A stretch of DNA of 64,000 nt. Source: JBAXTE01 sp963556065. GTDB lineage: Bacteria; Bacteroidota; Bacteroidia; Bacteroidales; WCHB1-69. The position numbers were made by a program, and so were the translations under genes. Where the stretch lies: positions 1 to 64,000 of the forward strand of contig CAUVYH020000016.1 in assembly GCA_963556065.3 (NCBI GenBank), given 5' to 3'. The notes below the pieces were generated by a model. The model saw nothing but the letters and a program-made list of their open reading frames with translations. It had not been told where the DNA came from and searched no databases. Positions 38,674 to 50,000 of the stretch are shown in pieces (position 1 is the stretch's first letter; every line of letters starts with the position of its first letter).

Positions 38674-39342
38674 TCAATATGTTTTCTTAAAAGTGACATG
38701 TTGATTGCCACCAACATCCTGTCCATTGCCAAACGCAATATACACACTAGCTAAACTATCTTTATTTTCCACAAAGTCAAAAAAGATAGAGTATTTTCCA
38801 TTTGTGTTTCTATAATTACAATTATTAGCTCCAAACGATTTAAGATTAATACTTTTCCTCAACTTGCTTGGTCTTGTGAAGATTGATATTTTTTGCCCAT
38901 TAATTATTAATTCTTGAGAAAAAAGATTGCCAGTTGTAGTGATAGGTATTCTTACAAACTGCATTGAAATTACTGATATTCTGTTTAAAGGGTATGTATT
39001 TACATAAAACCCTAATGAATCAAAAATATAACTGGTTATTTCTCCCTTATCATACCGCTCTGGTGGCCCAATTATACTAATTAAATCCTTTATTTCAGAA
39101 TGCAATCCAAGTTTTTTGCCATTTACATAAAAATTAGTATCATTTAAATTAAACAAAAATGAAATTTTCTTCGTTTTAGCTTGACCTATAGAGTCCACAT
39201 ACTGCTCAGTTTTAGATGTTGTTTCAGGAATATCGACAGAAATTCGAAAAGGTCTGCCTTTATTATCTTGATTCGAACAATTTGTAAACATTAGCGTGAA
39301 CATTATAAAATTCAAGCATCTAATTAATGTGATTTTTTTCAT
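38674..39342 (-). CDS. Lipoprotein, candidate immunity protein for the Tc/Rhs C-terminal toxin
   Basis: A 222-residue protein with a lipoprotein-type signal (FIMFTLMFTNC) starting 15 bases after the tcB-tcC stop, the usual place for an Rhs immunity gene. The middle (FYVNGKKLGLHSEIKDLISIIGPPERYDKGEITSYIFD region, residues 75-115) resembles a domain I know from small immunity-like proteins (DUF7738-type), but this match is from memory only. Much more AT-rich than the TcB part upstream, like its toxin partner. The lipid anchor would place it in the periplasm, on an inner or outer membrane face, which fits a toxin that attacks membranes. Function inferred from position. Confidence 0.65.
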   Translation of the reverse strand: MKKITLIRCLNFIMFTLMFTNCSNQDNKGRPFRISVDIPETTSKTEQYVDSIGQAKTKKISFLFNLNDTNFYVNGKKLGLHSEIKDLISIIGPPERYDKGEITSYIFDSLGFYVNTYPLNRISVISMQFVRIPITTTGNLFSQELIINGQKISIFTRPSKLRKSINLKSFGANNCNYRNTNGKYSIFFDFVENKDSLASVYIAFGNGQDVGGNQHVTFKKTY

Positions 39343-39357
39343 AATATATTATTTTTA

Positions 39358-40012
39358 TTACTTAATTGAATACATGCCATTAAGCATTATATCTGGAGGT
39401 GGTGTTTTTTTAACTGATTTCTGTCCATCATTTGATTGTTTTATTGGCACTGAGTTATCATTTGATGATGTTGTTACATCTATAACATTAATTGTTACTT
39501 GAGTAATAGAAATAGCATCAGATAACGTCTCATAGACATTGCCAACACCTTTAATATTTTTCAAACTAATCACCCCTTCAATGCATTCAGCTGTTGCTTG
39601 AAATTCCATGCTAAATGGTTTATTATCGCCTGATATTGCATTTATTGTAAATATTACTGTACCTGAAAATGTTGTAGGAGTTTTATCAGAATTTTTATAA
39701 TCTTTTGTAACATCAAAATACAACTTCACACCTCCACCTACTAAACCAATTACACCACCAGCAATTACTAGTGGAGCTCCAGCATATATAATTGCCACAG
39801 CACTAACAAAAATAGTTCCTGCATCTGATACTATTTTCTTAGTATAATCCACATTTTCCTTTGCTTGTTTGCCTTGCTGAGCAAAATTATCAAGGCCTTG
39901 TTTTATGTCTCTCTTTTTTTCATCAGTATATGTTGTCCCATCAAAATTGCAGAATATTTTAATCATCTCGATCCAAAACTCATTCCATTTTTCCATAGCA
40001 CTCTTAGCTTCT
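39358..40012 (-). other. Hypervariable C-terminal toxin domain of TcC
   Basis: About 217 residues after the core end DLDGL. AT-rich unlike the core, as expected of swapped Rhs toxin tips. A helical, charged start is followed by a long hydrophobic glycine-rich stretch (TIFVSAVAIIYAGAPLVI, then AGGVIGLVGGGVKLYF), a polar beta-type region (TTFSGTVIFTINAISGD), and a Ser/Asn/Lys-rich tail. I see no nuclease, ADP-ribosyltransferase or deaminase motif. A membrane-inserting or pore-forming action is the best guess from sequence. Confidence 0.55.
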
Positions 40013-43000
40013 TCCAAACCATCCAAATCTATATATGTTATCGGTTTGTTCCCTGCATACTGATATGTTGTATAGTGCGGATATTTAAACTGCAACGGAT
40101 CCACACTCACAAATCGACATAACCATGCTGCATAATACCGAGCACCATAGTAATACAAACCTGTTTCTTCATCACGCTCTTTTCCAACATACTTGTATCG
40201 TTTCAACGAAACTTCCGTTTCATTTCTACCGCTACGGTAACTGGTAGTCCCAAAAGGATGGTATTCTTCATAACTTACAATTGCTGCCGAAGCATCTAAT
40301 TCCAAACATGTACTACCCAAATGGTTATCATACTGATATCTTATCAATGTCGTTGGAATTAATATACCTTCTCCATCTGCAATAGTCTTGGTTTCAGCCA
40401 AGGTTATCTTTTTGTTATGATTAAACACTAATTTAGTTTGCTTTTCCTCGTCTTCTCCCTCTTCCAATGGTTTTATATCTAGTATATTAAGCGACTGCCT
40501 CTCTGTGTCAATCTCTCCGCTTATATACTTTCTATATACTTCATAACCATTCAGATAAATTCTTTCTTCCGTTATGCCTCCTTGCTTTTCTGTTACTTTT
40601 CTCACCCGTTCTCCTTGAAGATCATAGCAGTACCATGTATTTACCGTTCCACAAAGAGTTTTCTTTATCCTGTCGGCATAATCCCATTCCATTTGTGGCA
40701 AATGCGGCATGGTGACTATGTTCCCGTGCTTATCGTAAGTATAGGCAGATGTATCTTGCCCTACTTGCGTGGATGTAAGGTAATTATTAATGGTATTGTA
40801 GTTATACGTCCGTGTCCAGCCATTGCCTCCGGTACTTTGAACAGACTGAATATTCCCTAAAGCATCATAGCTGTAATGGTGCGTATAATTCTGCATATCG
40901 CTACCTGAGGGTACAGGAAGATTGTTAACAAAGTCATTCTGATCGGGTGCATTAAGGGAGGACAGTTCCCTCCCGGTTGCTTTTAAAAGCCTATTTAATG
41001 CATCGTACCAATACTGACTTTGTGGTGTTATCATCGTGTTGCTAAAGTAAATGGTCTGTTGGGCATAATCACAAGTTTCTACAATGTTGCCTACGGCATC
41101 GTAAAAGTAATAAATATTTTGCAAAATGTCAACTCCCGTGTTACGTGTGGTCAATATTCTTTTCAGCCGAAATGTCTTGTTATCGTATTCCTGGCTGGTT
41201 TTGCTGCTATTTGCATAATAGGTTTCCGTTTTCTGCCCTTTTTCGTTGTAGTTAATATTTGTAACAAAGTCCGTCCCAGTTGCTTTCGCCCCGCAATCGC
41301 GACTGGATGCTTTCGGGCAATCCCGCTTTGTTGTAGGTGTATTTTACCACACTACCATCGGGTTGGGTGGTTTCCACGGGACGGTTCATGGCATCGTAGG
41401 CAAAATTCTGGTTAAAGGTGTCCGACTCCAACGCGGGGGTACTTTCCCAGTCAACGGCTGTTTGGTAGTTGTTCAGCAGTGTTTTGTGTTGTTGTTGCAT
41501 GTTCCCTTTAAAATCATACGAAATGATTTCCGTTTTTCCCGATTGGTCGTAAATTTTCACCGGGTTTCCAATGGTGTTTGTGCCATAATCGGTACCGTAT
41601 TCCAGCCGGGTTACGGTTATCGGCTGTTGCTGCTTTACAAGCATGGTTTTGAGTGGGCGCAACAAGCTGTCGTAGGTGTGCCGCATTTCGCTGTTTCTAT
41701 TGTCCCAGCTTCTTAACGGCACGCCTGCCGCATTGTTTAGTGTCCAGCGCTTGCCCGAGTCGATGTTTGCCGTGTATATCCCCTCGTTGAGCATGTTGTA
41801 GCAGTTTTGTCGTTGCACCGATTCTCCCGAGGGCATCTTTCATCTGTTGCATGTTTCCATTCATGTCAAGCGTAAGGGTGGTGATGCATATTTGATTGTT
41901 CCCATTGTCGTCGCATGTTCTGAATGCTCTTCCAAAGGTGTCATAATCAACAGTTTGCGGCGTTGCGACATGTTGTGCCGACAACCATGCGGATCGTTTC
42001 CGGCGGTCTTCATCCACTGTTGGACTGGTAATAACGACTACCGGTTCCGGTCCCGCAGGATCGGGATTCCCGTTATTCATGTACCCACTGGCTGTCCAAA
42101 CAGGTGTCATTCTGATCCCAGTTCTCCTGTTGCCAAGGGTTAAATACTACTTTTGAATAGGTTCCATCGGCAAAGTCGGTTCTTATTACCCGCAAAACAG
42201 GGTCGTAGCTTAGTTTCGTTTTTTCCATGTAATCGGCTGCATTTGTTGCCAGATGATAGTTTTCCCATTCGTTGGAATGGGTAAAGTAGGGTTCAAACTG
42301 CCATGCCGCTTTGCCCTTGTTGTTGAGTATCACCCGGTTGCTTGCTGCCCAACGGACATTGGCGGAATAGGTTTCGCTGAGGTTCGTTGTTGTCAAGTTC
42401 TAATGCCAGCCCTTCTTCTGCCTGCATTTTGGTCATCAATTCATTTCCCAAGCCTCCAGTGTAGGTAATGCTTTCTATCCATCCGCTATTCTGTCCCGGT
42501 GTGTTCAGGTTCACATCTGCCCATTGCGTAGGGTTTTCGGCTTTATGCTTTTCGCGCATAAACACCCTGGCATGGTTGGGCAAGTGGTGTGCCGTCCAGT
42601 TGTGGAGTTCATAAAGGTATGCCACCGTGGGATTGCCCGGAACATCGCCCTGGAAAGCGTTGTTTCCCAAATCTTTACCCATTAAACACATTTCGGTTAC
42701 CAAACCTATTGCATTAAAGGTTACCGAGGTATAATTGTTATTCGGGTCTTTCATTTTCCGTGCCTGCAACAAGCGGTAATCGTTTTCCACTGATGTTGTC
42801 TTGTTGTCGGCATCTGTTACGGTTTTTATCAACAATGAGTAATCGTCATAGGCAATGATTGTGGCATTGCCCATTGGATCTGTCTTGGTATTCAGCAAAT
42901 AAAAATGATCCTTGTCAAACCCCGTTTGCTCTTTAATCTGCCATAACTTATTATCGTTATCCTTGTCAACAAAGTTCCCTTCTGTTTTTAAGCAATGTTA

Positions 43001-46000
43001 AAATACCGGTTGTGGAATAGTTTGACAACTGATCGTTGTCGTAAGGATTTGTGCCATTATAGTTTCTTATTTTTGTTATCAATCTTCCGTGTAAGCATGC
43101 TGAGCTTTTGATACGGCAACGCATGTGGGGGCTATGTTGCCCAGCAGTAAGGCATCGGTTAGCGTTGGGTTCCAGTAATAGACCCGGTCGTGCTGTATTT
43201 TCCGCTTTTCGGCGTAGTGCCGGGTGTGGCGGTATAGGCTATTTCGGTACTACTTGCTATGGCGGTCAGCAAATTCTCTTTTTCAAATTTCTGATTGTAG
43301 TTCAATATGCCTGTTACCTCGTACGCTTTGGTTTCGCATCCGGCTCCAATTAAATGAAATCCCCCGGTTTCGGTTTTGTTGATAAAGCTGTTTTCGGTGT
43401 AAACTATGTGTAATTGTAATTGTTCTACTTGGGCTTCTGCACAGGCTCGTCGCGGATAGGCTACTTGTGCCGATTTCAGCACATTGCCGTACCGGTCGGT
43501 TTCCAGCACCAGGCTTTGCATGATGCGCGGGTCGGCGGTGTCGCGCTCGTACTGGTATGCCAGCGTTTCGCGCTCGGTAATTTGGAATACGCCGTGCCTG
43601 TTGTTTTTATGCCCTGCAACATGCGTATATCGAAGTTTTTCTCTTCCACGGTATAGGGAATGGGTTCCTGTGCCGTGCCGTCCTGTGCATAGACCTCTTT
43701 CCGCAGGGGCACTGCCTCTTAATGCCCGGCAGGCTTCGCGGGCTTCCACTGCGGTAAGTCCCTCGGGCAGAATGGTGTCGGGCAGCAGCCACGCCTGGCT
43801 GTCGCCGCCGAAATATTCTTCGGCAAACTGCCTGCTGATTTCCGTCCGGTTTTTTGAAAAATCCCGTATGAAACCAGGTCTTCACATATACCGGCGGTAC
43901 AAAAGTTTCCGTCAGTTGATTGGAACCAACCGGCGATTGAGCGCTTTCGTTCGGTGATTGAGCGTAGCCGATCGGTGATTGAGCGTAGCCGATCGGTGAT
44001 TGAGCGTAGCCGAAATCACCGTATTTTTCCGTATCCCACTGTTCCACCATTCCAAAGCCTCTAAACTCGCGTTCGTCGTGGTCGTAGTAGCCGTGATGGT
44101 ATGCGTAGCGGTTTGTAAACACGCTTCCGGTGACTTCGTCGTGGATTTCGACGTGTTCCAGCACATGCACGGGAAAAGGCAGGCGGGTAATCCATGGATG
44201 TCCCGACAGTTTGTCGCGAAGGTAGTATTTGGTAGATGTGGTGTATTGCAGTTTGGTGATGCCGCCCATGCCGTTGTCGGATTCGATCATCAGGTAGGGT
44301 TTTATCCCGCTGGTGAGTTCCAGATAGCGCATCTTTCTACTTTGCGACGGGCGTTTGCTACTCCAGATCAGACACGAGGTGCCGTTGCCGAACAAATCGA
44401 CGACTTCGGCATTTGCCATGGAGTCCACTTGCGGAAAGTTGTTGATTTCCTCGGCTTCGCTCCAGCTGTTTCCGGCCTGGTTTTTCCAGTATCTGGTGGT
44501 GGTGCTTCCAAAATAGACGATGTCGGTGGTGCCGGTACCGTCCACATCGGCCAATCTGATTTGCGAGGGGTTAAACCGGTCGGGTTGCTCGTAGTGCGGC
44601 GGGTTTGCCATCATCACTATTTCGCCAAAGCGTCCGTAGCCGAGGTTGGGCCAGTAGCAAAGGGTGCCGTTGGTGATGCGGACGATGTCCGGGAGGCCGT
44701 CGCCGCTCATGTCGGCCAGGTATATTTGTTTGAGCTCGTCGGAGAAGATGGCTTTGGGGCCCTTTTCTTCGGTGGTATTGCAACGAAGTCGACGGTAGTT
44801 GCCGTAACCTTTTTTACCTTCACTTAGATATATTTCAAAGTAGTCGCCTTTGCCAATGATGATATCGCCCAGTCCATCACCACTTAAATCCACGATTTTT
44901 ATATTGGGGTCGCTCAGGTTCAAGTTGGGCATCTCTGCAAAGTTGGCAAATGGTTGCCACTGCTCGTTTTCGTCGCGGGTATAAAAACCGTTCATTCCGG
45001 GGGCGTTGATCACCAGTTCGGGCAATCCGTCGGAATCGACGTCGGCGAGGTGGAACGATGATTTTTTGGTGTTTACGGCTGCCGGTTTCAGCAGTTCGCA
45101 CCGCATACCGCCCAATACCAGTTCGGGTTCGGTGGGTGTGCCTGCAACGGGTTCTTCGTAGTAGCGTTGGTCGCCCTTGTTGGGGATGAAGTACCACGCG
45201 TTCTGGTCTTGTTTTAATATCCCGTTGATGCCTTCGCTGTAGAGGTCGGCCCATTGACTGCTTCGTCCATCGACTCCATCGGGGATGTTGTGGAGCATTT
45301 CGGGGGATACTTCGTATATTTTACTGCCCAATTTCGCTTCGGAATAGGTAAAGCTCAACGTGGGCAACTCTTCGCTGTTGCCGTTCAGGTATCCTTTATG
45401 GGTGGCTGTTTTCAGCAGTGCCAGATGTTTGTCCATGTGCTCGTCTTCGAGGTAGTCGAAGTCGGTGGATTTTACCAATACCGGGGTGCTGCCGAGTTCG
45501 GTGAACTGGTGGAACATCAGCACCCGCTTGCAAAGTCGGTAGGTGCGGATCTCGAAACCGGCCTTGTAGGTGGAGAACGGGTCTTTTCGGCAGGTCCATT
45601 CCTGAGACGATGCCACCTGCGGGTTGGATGCCGGATGGTCGCCGTAGTCGAATACCAGCCGGAAGTGCCAGTCGCTTGCGTAAGCGGGTACTGCCGGATA
45701 CACGGGGGTGTAAATTGCCGCGTTGCCGTAGCGGACTTGCTTCAGGTACAGGTTGGTCAGGCATTCGCTGGTTTTCCGGCGCTGGTGCTCATAGACTTCG
45801 CCTGCTATTCCGCTGCCGGTTTCCGCCGTGTAGTCTTCGCGCTTGTATTCAAACTCGATCAGATTGCCTTTGGCATTCCAGCTTTTTTCTATCAGCCACG
45901 TGAATACCTGTTCGGGATGCCTCGGATTGGCGATTACCGCCTGCGGGTTCAGCCCGTATATACTGGTGATGTTCTCCTTGGAGATGCTCCGCCAGTGGCT

Positions 46001-46603
46001 CACCTTGTTTGTGGTGTCGTACCACCGCTCGATTACCGCAAACAGTCCTTCGGTTCTTGGCCGGTATGGGAACACCCGGTAGGCTCCCTCCGTTCGGGTG
46101 TCGTGCTTCCATTTTCCATCCGCTTCGTCAAGTTTCAGGACGGGAACCAGATCTTCGGCTCCCGACAGGATGAACGTGTCCGACTCGTTGTTTTCCAAAT
46201 CCAGGTATTGGGGTAGACCTTTATCTGTTTTTCGTGATACTGAGGGGATGCCTACATTCCAGCCGAGGCCAAACGGGCCGTTGCCCGATCCGCTGTCGTA
46301 GCCCAGAGCCAGTTGCGGGGTGAACTCGCCCCGTCCGGCACTGATGGTCAGCGGGACGGTGTATGAGCCGGTGCCCGTTACCGGATTGGCCTGAAACTTC
46401 TCGCCCATCCCGTGTATGGCGCCACCGCCTTTGGGCAGGTTTACAAACGACTGCTTTCCTGCCGGTGTGGTTTCGTTCTTCTCGCCCGATGCCTCTTTCC
46501 CCGATTGGGCCGGTTGCTTGCTCCCGGCATCTTCTGCCGGCTGCTTGCCCTTGGGGTCTCCTGCATCCGGTTTTGTATGTTTTTTTTCGTCCTTGTATTT
46601 CAT
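39358..46603 (-). CDS. Tc toxin TcB-TcC fusion with Rhs core and variable toxin end, many indels
   Basis: One gene of about 2400 codons. Residues of about 1-60 are a charged, Lys/Gly-rich leader. Then SpvB domain (GGGAIHGMGEKFQANPVTGT; GPFGLGWNVGIPSVSRKTDKG), a beta-propeller with repeated calcium-type motifs (DVDSDGLPEL, DLSGDGLGDI, DMSGDGLPDI, DVDGTGTTDI), TcB middle and C-terminal parts (KTWFHTG, TEKYGDF), YD repeats, and the TcC core (YQYDNHLGSTCLELD, YHPFGTTSYRSG, YKYVGKERDEETGLYYYGARYY, then PITYIDLDGL, the autoprotease cut region). It forms the cocoon holding the toxic C-terminus and docks on TcA. About eleven indels lie between 41285 and 43855; 39358-41280 and 43860-46603 read cleanly. 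GC is far above that of tcA. Confidence 0.9.
43932..44015. repeat. 21-bp tandem repeat inside tcB, four units
   Basis: Units 43932-43952, 43953-43973, 43974-43994, 43995-44015; the middle two are identical and the first is divergent. Encodes GYAQSPI-type heptads in the TcB part. Copy number changes would keep frame. Confidence 0.92.
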
Positions 46604-47038
46604 TGTCGGTTTATTTTAAATTTCATTAAAATAGTGCGTTTATGAAAATTTGTCTTCCGCCAAATGGCGGATTTGGGGTAAAATAAATTTTCATCACATC
46701 ACTCACATTTTTTCAATTAACGGTCTAAATTTCAGCAATTTTTTGTCCTTAATTTTTTTTGCTCAATTTCTTTATCTATCGTTAATTTTCAATCACTATT
46801 GTTCGATAAATTTTCAATATTTTTTCACCCCTTGTCCCTCCCGCGATTGCGAGATAAATTCCGAGAAAAATATTGAAAACTAAATCTTAATCAATTTGAT
46901 TTTCAATGCCACCCTTTAGGCGATGCAGTGAGCTTTGCCGAACTGGTCGGGGTAAAAGCATTGAATATCAGGATAAAAACTCAAATTAAATCAAGTTTCG
47001 GCGGCCAACAAAGCAACCGCCGAAACTCAATGATAAAT
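46604..47038. other. Intergenic region between tcA and tcB-tcC with long hairpin
   Basis: 435 bases, no gene. Arms TTTTCAATATTTTT (46811-46824) and AAAAATATTGAAAA (46866-46879) pair around a 41-base loop. Read on the minus strand this lies after tcA and before tcB-tcC; it may stabilise, attenuate or end the tcA transcript. No clear promoter for tcB-tcC seen. Confidence 0.55.
46643..46693. repeat. Nested palindrome just before the tcB-tcC start
   Basis: Outer arms TGAAAATTT / AAATTTTCA (46643-46651 with 46685-46693) around inner TCCGCCAAATGGCGGA (46656-46671). The inner part matches the palindrome at 11428-11443. Forty bases upstream of the tcB-tcC start codon. Confidence 0.65.
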
Positions 47039-50000
47039 TTAGTCGTTAGTAGGAGGAGTCTGCCCCAAAACCACAGCAAACAAGACATTTTCGAGTTTTG
47101 TGATATCGCAAGCAAGTTTCAATTTCCAAGTTCCCAATGTGTCATGATTAGAATGATCCTCTAACTTGAATACGTTTCCACCATAAGTTAATGGCCTCCA
47201 AGTAGCAGGTGTATTATTGAATGGATCAATAATTTGAATTCCAATACTCGATTCGTCTTCTTCGGATAAAGGCAAAGCTAAAATCTCCCAAAGCTTATCT
47301 ACTTTATTTAAATTTGCAAAGTACGGCAGCTGTTCCGCTTTCAATTCAAATGTCATCTCTTTATTTGTATTTGACAACATCTGGTTCCATTCTGCCGGAA
47401 AATCGTGCTTCAAACTTAACAGTACGGCCGCATTTGTCGGAAGCATTGCCTTCAAAGCAGCCGTTGCAGCCTCGGCAAGTACAGCTCCCCCGTCGCGGGC
47501 GGTGTAGTTGATATGAATAATTACATCGGACAAGCTACTGAAATTAAACATATTGGTCTCTTTCGGCAACGAAATTTTCCAGTCGCTGACCACTCCCGCA
47601 CCTTCGAAAGGCAAGTAGCGTTCGTCGTTGAAGTTCATTTCGAACACTCCGGCATCGTTTTGTCCGTGGCTGGTGGCAATCGATTGAATGGCACCGAATT
47701 GTTTGGTAAAACGATTGTCTTCTCCTTGGGTAGGAGCTGCATACGTTTCACCTTTCAAATTGCTTATTCTCACGGTATTATTAAGCAACGTGAGCGTACA
47801 ATTAACTCCGGTATAAGGTCCACTAATATTCGGAATACTGATGGAAACCGATTTGATGCGGCGCATATAATGTCCGGGATAATCCATATCAAACAACCAT
47901 TCGGGCAACGTAATAAAGGTACTTCCGCTGCTTATGATGTCAATCAGGTTTTGAGGGAACATCTGTGCCAGCGAAATATGCTTGGTAAGTTCCATGTTGC
48001 GTTTGTTGTTGTCGATATAAGCGGCATCCAGACGATGCAAATCGTACATCAGCTTATCGCCGGCAAGCAACCCCTTTTTGGCATTATCCCAATATCCAAA
48101 GTTGATAAAATAATTCGAGTCGGTAATTCCAAGCTCATAACGATAGCAGGCTTCGGCTTTTTTGGCCATATCGTAAGCCAACTGGTACGACTTAAAGTAG
48201 AACGAAGTGACCTGTTTCAGCATCCAGTTGTAGAGTTCTTCGTTGGTAAACTTGCTGCTGTAGTACTCGTCGGTCGTCTTCAGTTGTTCAATCTGCAAAT
48301 CCTGATTTTCCAACTCTTTCTCCGCAATTTGCTTCCTGATTTCAGCAGCCGCTGATTGCTTGTTTAACTGAGCAATTTCTTGAGTGGCCTGAGTGGCTTG
48401 GAAGTCCCAGTCCTGCTGACGACGCTTATAACTACCCATAGTTGCTAACATGGAGGCATGTTTATCAACGCTTTGCGCAAATGCACTTATGGATTGAGTT
48501 ACACCTGTCATTAGTGCTGAAATTTTTGTTCCATCTGTAATCGTGGAACTAAAAAAAGGAGCAAATCCTGAAGTCCCAGTTTCAATTTTCGGTATCAAAT
48601 TTAGAACTGATGCTGCTAAATAATTTGGGACAATAATATCATTTATTACAGCCGAAGCGATATTTAACGCATAAGCCCCTGTTTCTAATCCATTCATAAA
48701 TTCTCGACTGGAATAGTAGTTATACTTTTGCTGTGCCAACTTAATGGCTTCGTTCTGTGCATTCATGTTTTCTTCGGCTTCGGTAATCTGCATTTTACGC
48801 ACCTGCTTGGCTGCCTGCTGCATATTTATCTCCTGCGAAGAACGTAACAAAGCCAAACTTTCGGCATCCCTTTTTTCGATGGTCGAAAGAATCTTTTCAC
48901 CTAATTGTTTTACCTCGCTACAGAACTCCATGGCTTTTTGTGCCACGGTGCGGAACCGGTAATTGGGCATCGAAGCGGAACTGTCGGCTAGAACCGAGGC
49001 AATGTCCAGTCCCATAGCGGCAGCCCGAACGAGTAATGCCGGATCAATCGGCGGTTCAAACAATGCCAGTTGTCGTTCCACGCCTTCGATATTCATGCAA
49101 TGACGAATCTTGTACAAGCGGTCTTCCACGGTATCCCAATAGGTAAGCAATTGATCGTTGAACGGGATGCAGAAATGGGTGGCATCGATACGTGGCAACT
49201 GGGTTTTGCTCGTGCGAAGAGAAACTGCAATTTTGCGGCCCTGCACACTGCATTTATTCACATCCGCTTTGGATACGGCTTTCATTGTCGTGTTACGTAC
49301 CGCCGAACTTAACGTCTGCATCGTAGAACCGGAGTGATCGCTTTCGAAATTATATCTTACCGTACTTTCAAAAACAGATACCGGATCTTGTCCAATGATG
49401 GTATGTGAACTTTCCTCTAAAATCTTAGTGAACGTTTTTCCGAATTCGGGGTTTACCTTTGCCGGCATTTTTTGAGGACGATCGCCCAAGATTTCAGAGG
49501 CCAGAATATACAACAACGTGGCTTCGTTAATCGATTCGATGGTATCGCGACGGAATAGCTGGTCGGCCCATGCAATCAAATTATCGATATATTTCATCAC
49601 CACCGTGCGCTGGTAGGCCACCGGACGATAACGTGCAATCAAGTGCGGCATAAACGGATTTTCCAACCATGCTTTTACCTGATCGGCAAATTCATTATTA
49701 TTGCTGCTTACTGAATTTAAAATATTATAAATGTTTTGCAAACGAACGGAATCGCTATTCATCTCGTAAAACGGTTTGGTCACCCAAAACCTTTGCGTTC
49801 CGGAGGAAGTGCCGGTATCCATCGGGTTAAATATGGTATGAAACCAATTCATGGCATCTTCAAACTTCTGGTTTTCGCTCAGCTTGCACGCGATAAACAA
49901 CGGCGCATGGAAGAATAATTCCCAGTTATAAACGGAGTAAGCTCCTCCAAAGGCAAAGTCCACAATTTCCTTTCGATAATATTCGGATGTGTTTGCTCCG

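Noticed and set aside
38674..39342. Independent lipoprotein gene unrelated to the toxin
   Set aside because: Not excluded, but the 15-base spacing, same strand, shared AT-rich composition and position after an Rhs tip favour an immunity role.
43932..44015. CRISPR-like array
   Set aside because: Units are contiguous 21-mers without spacers and lie in frame inside tcB.
45254..46216. 320-codon plus-strand frame opposite tcB
   Set aside because: High-GC shadow frame; the minus strand has clear SpvB/TcB motifs.
47513..48355. 280-codon plus-strand frame opposite tcA
   Set aside because: Overlaps the highly conserved TcB-binding end of TcA on the other strand; no family resemblance of its own.
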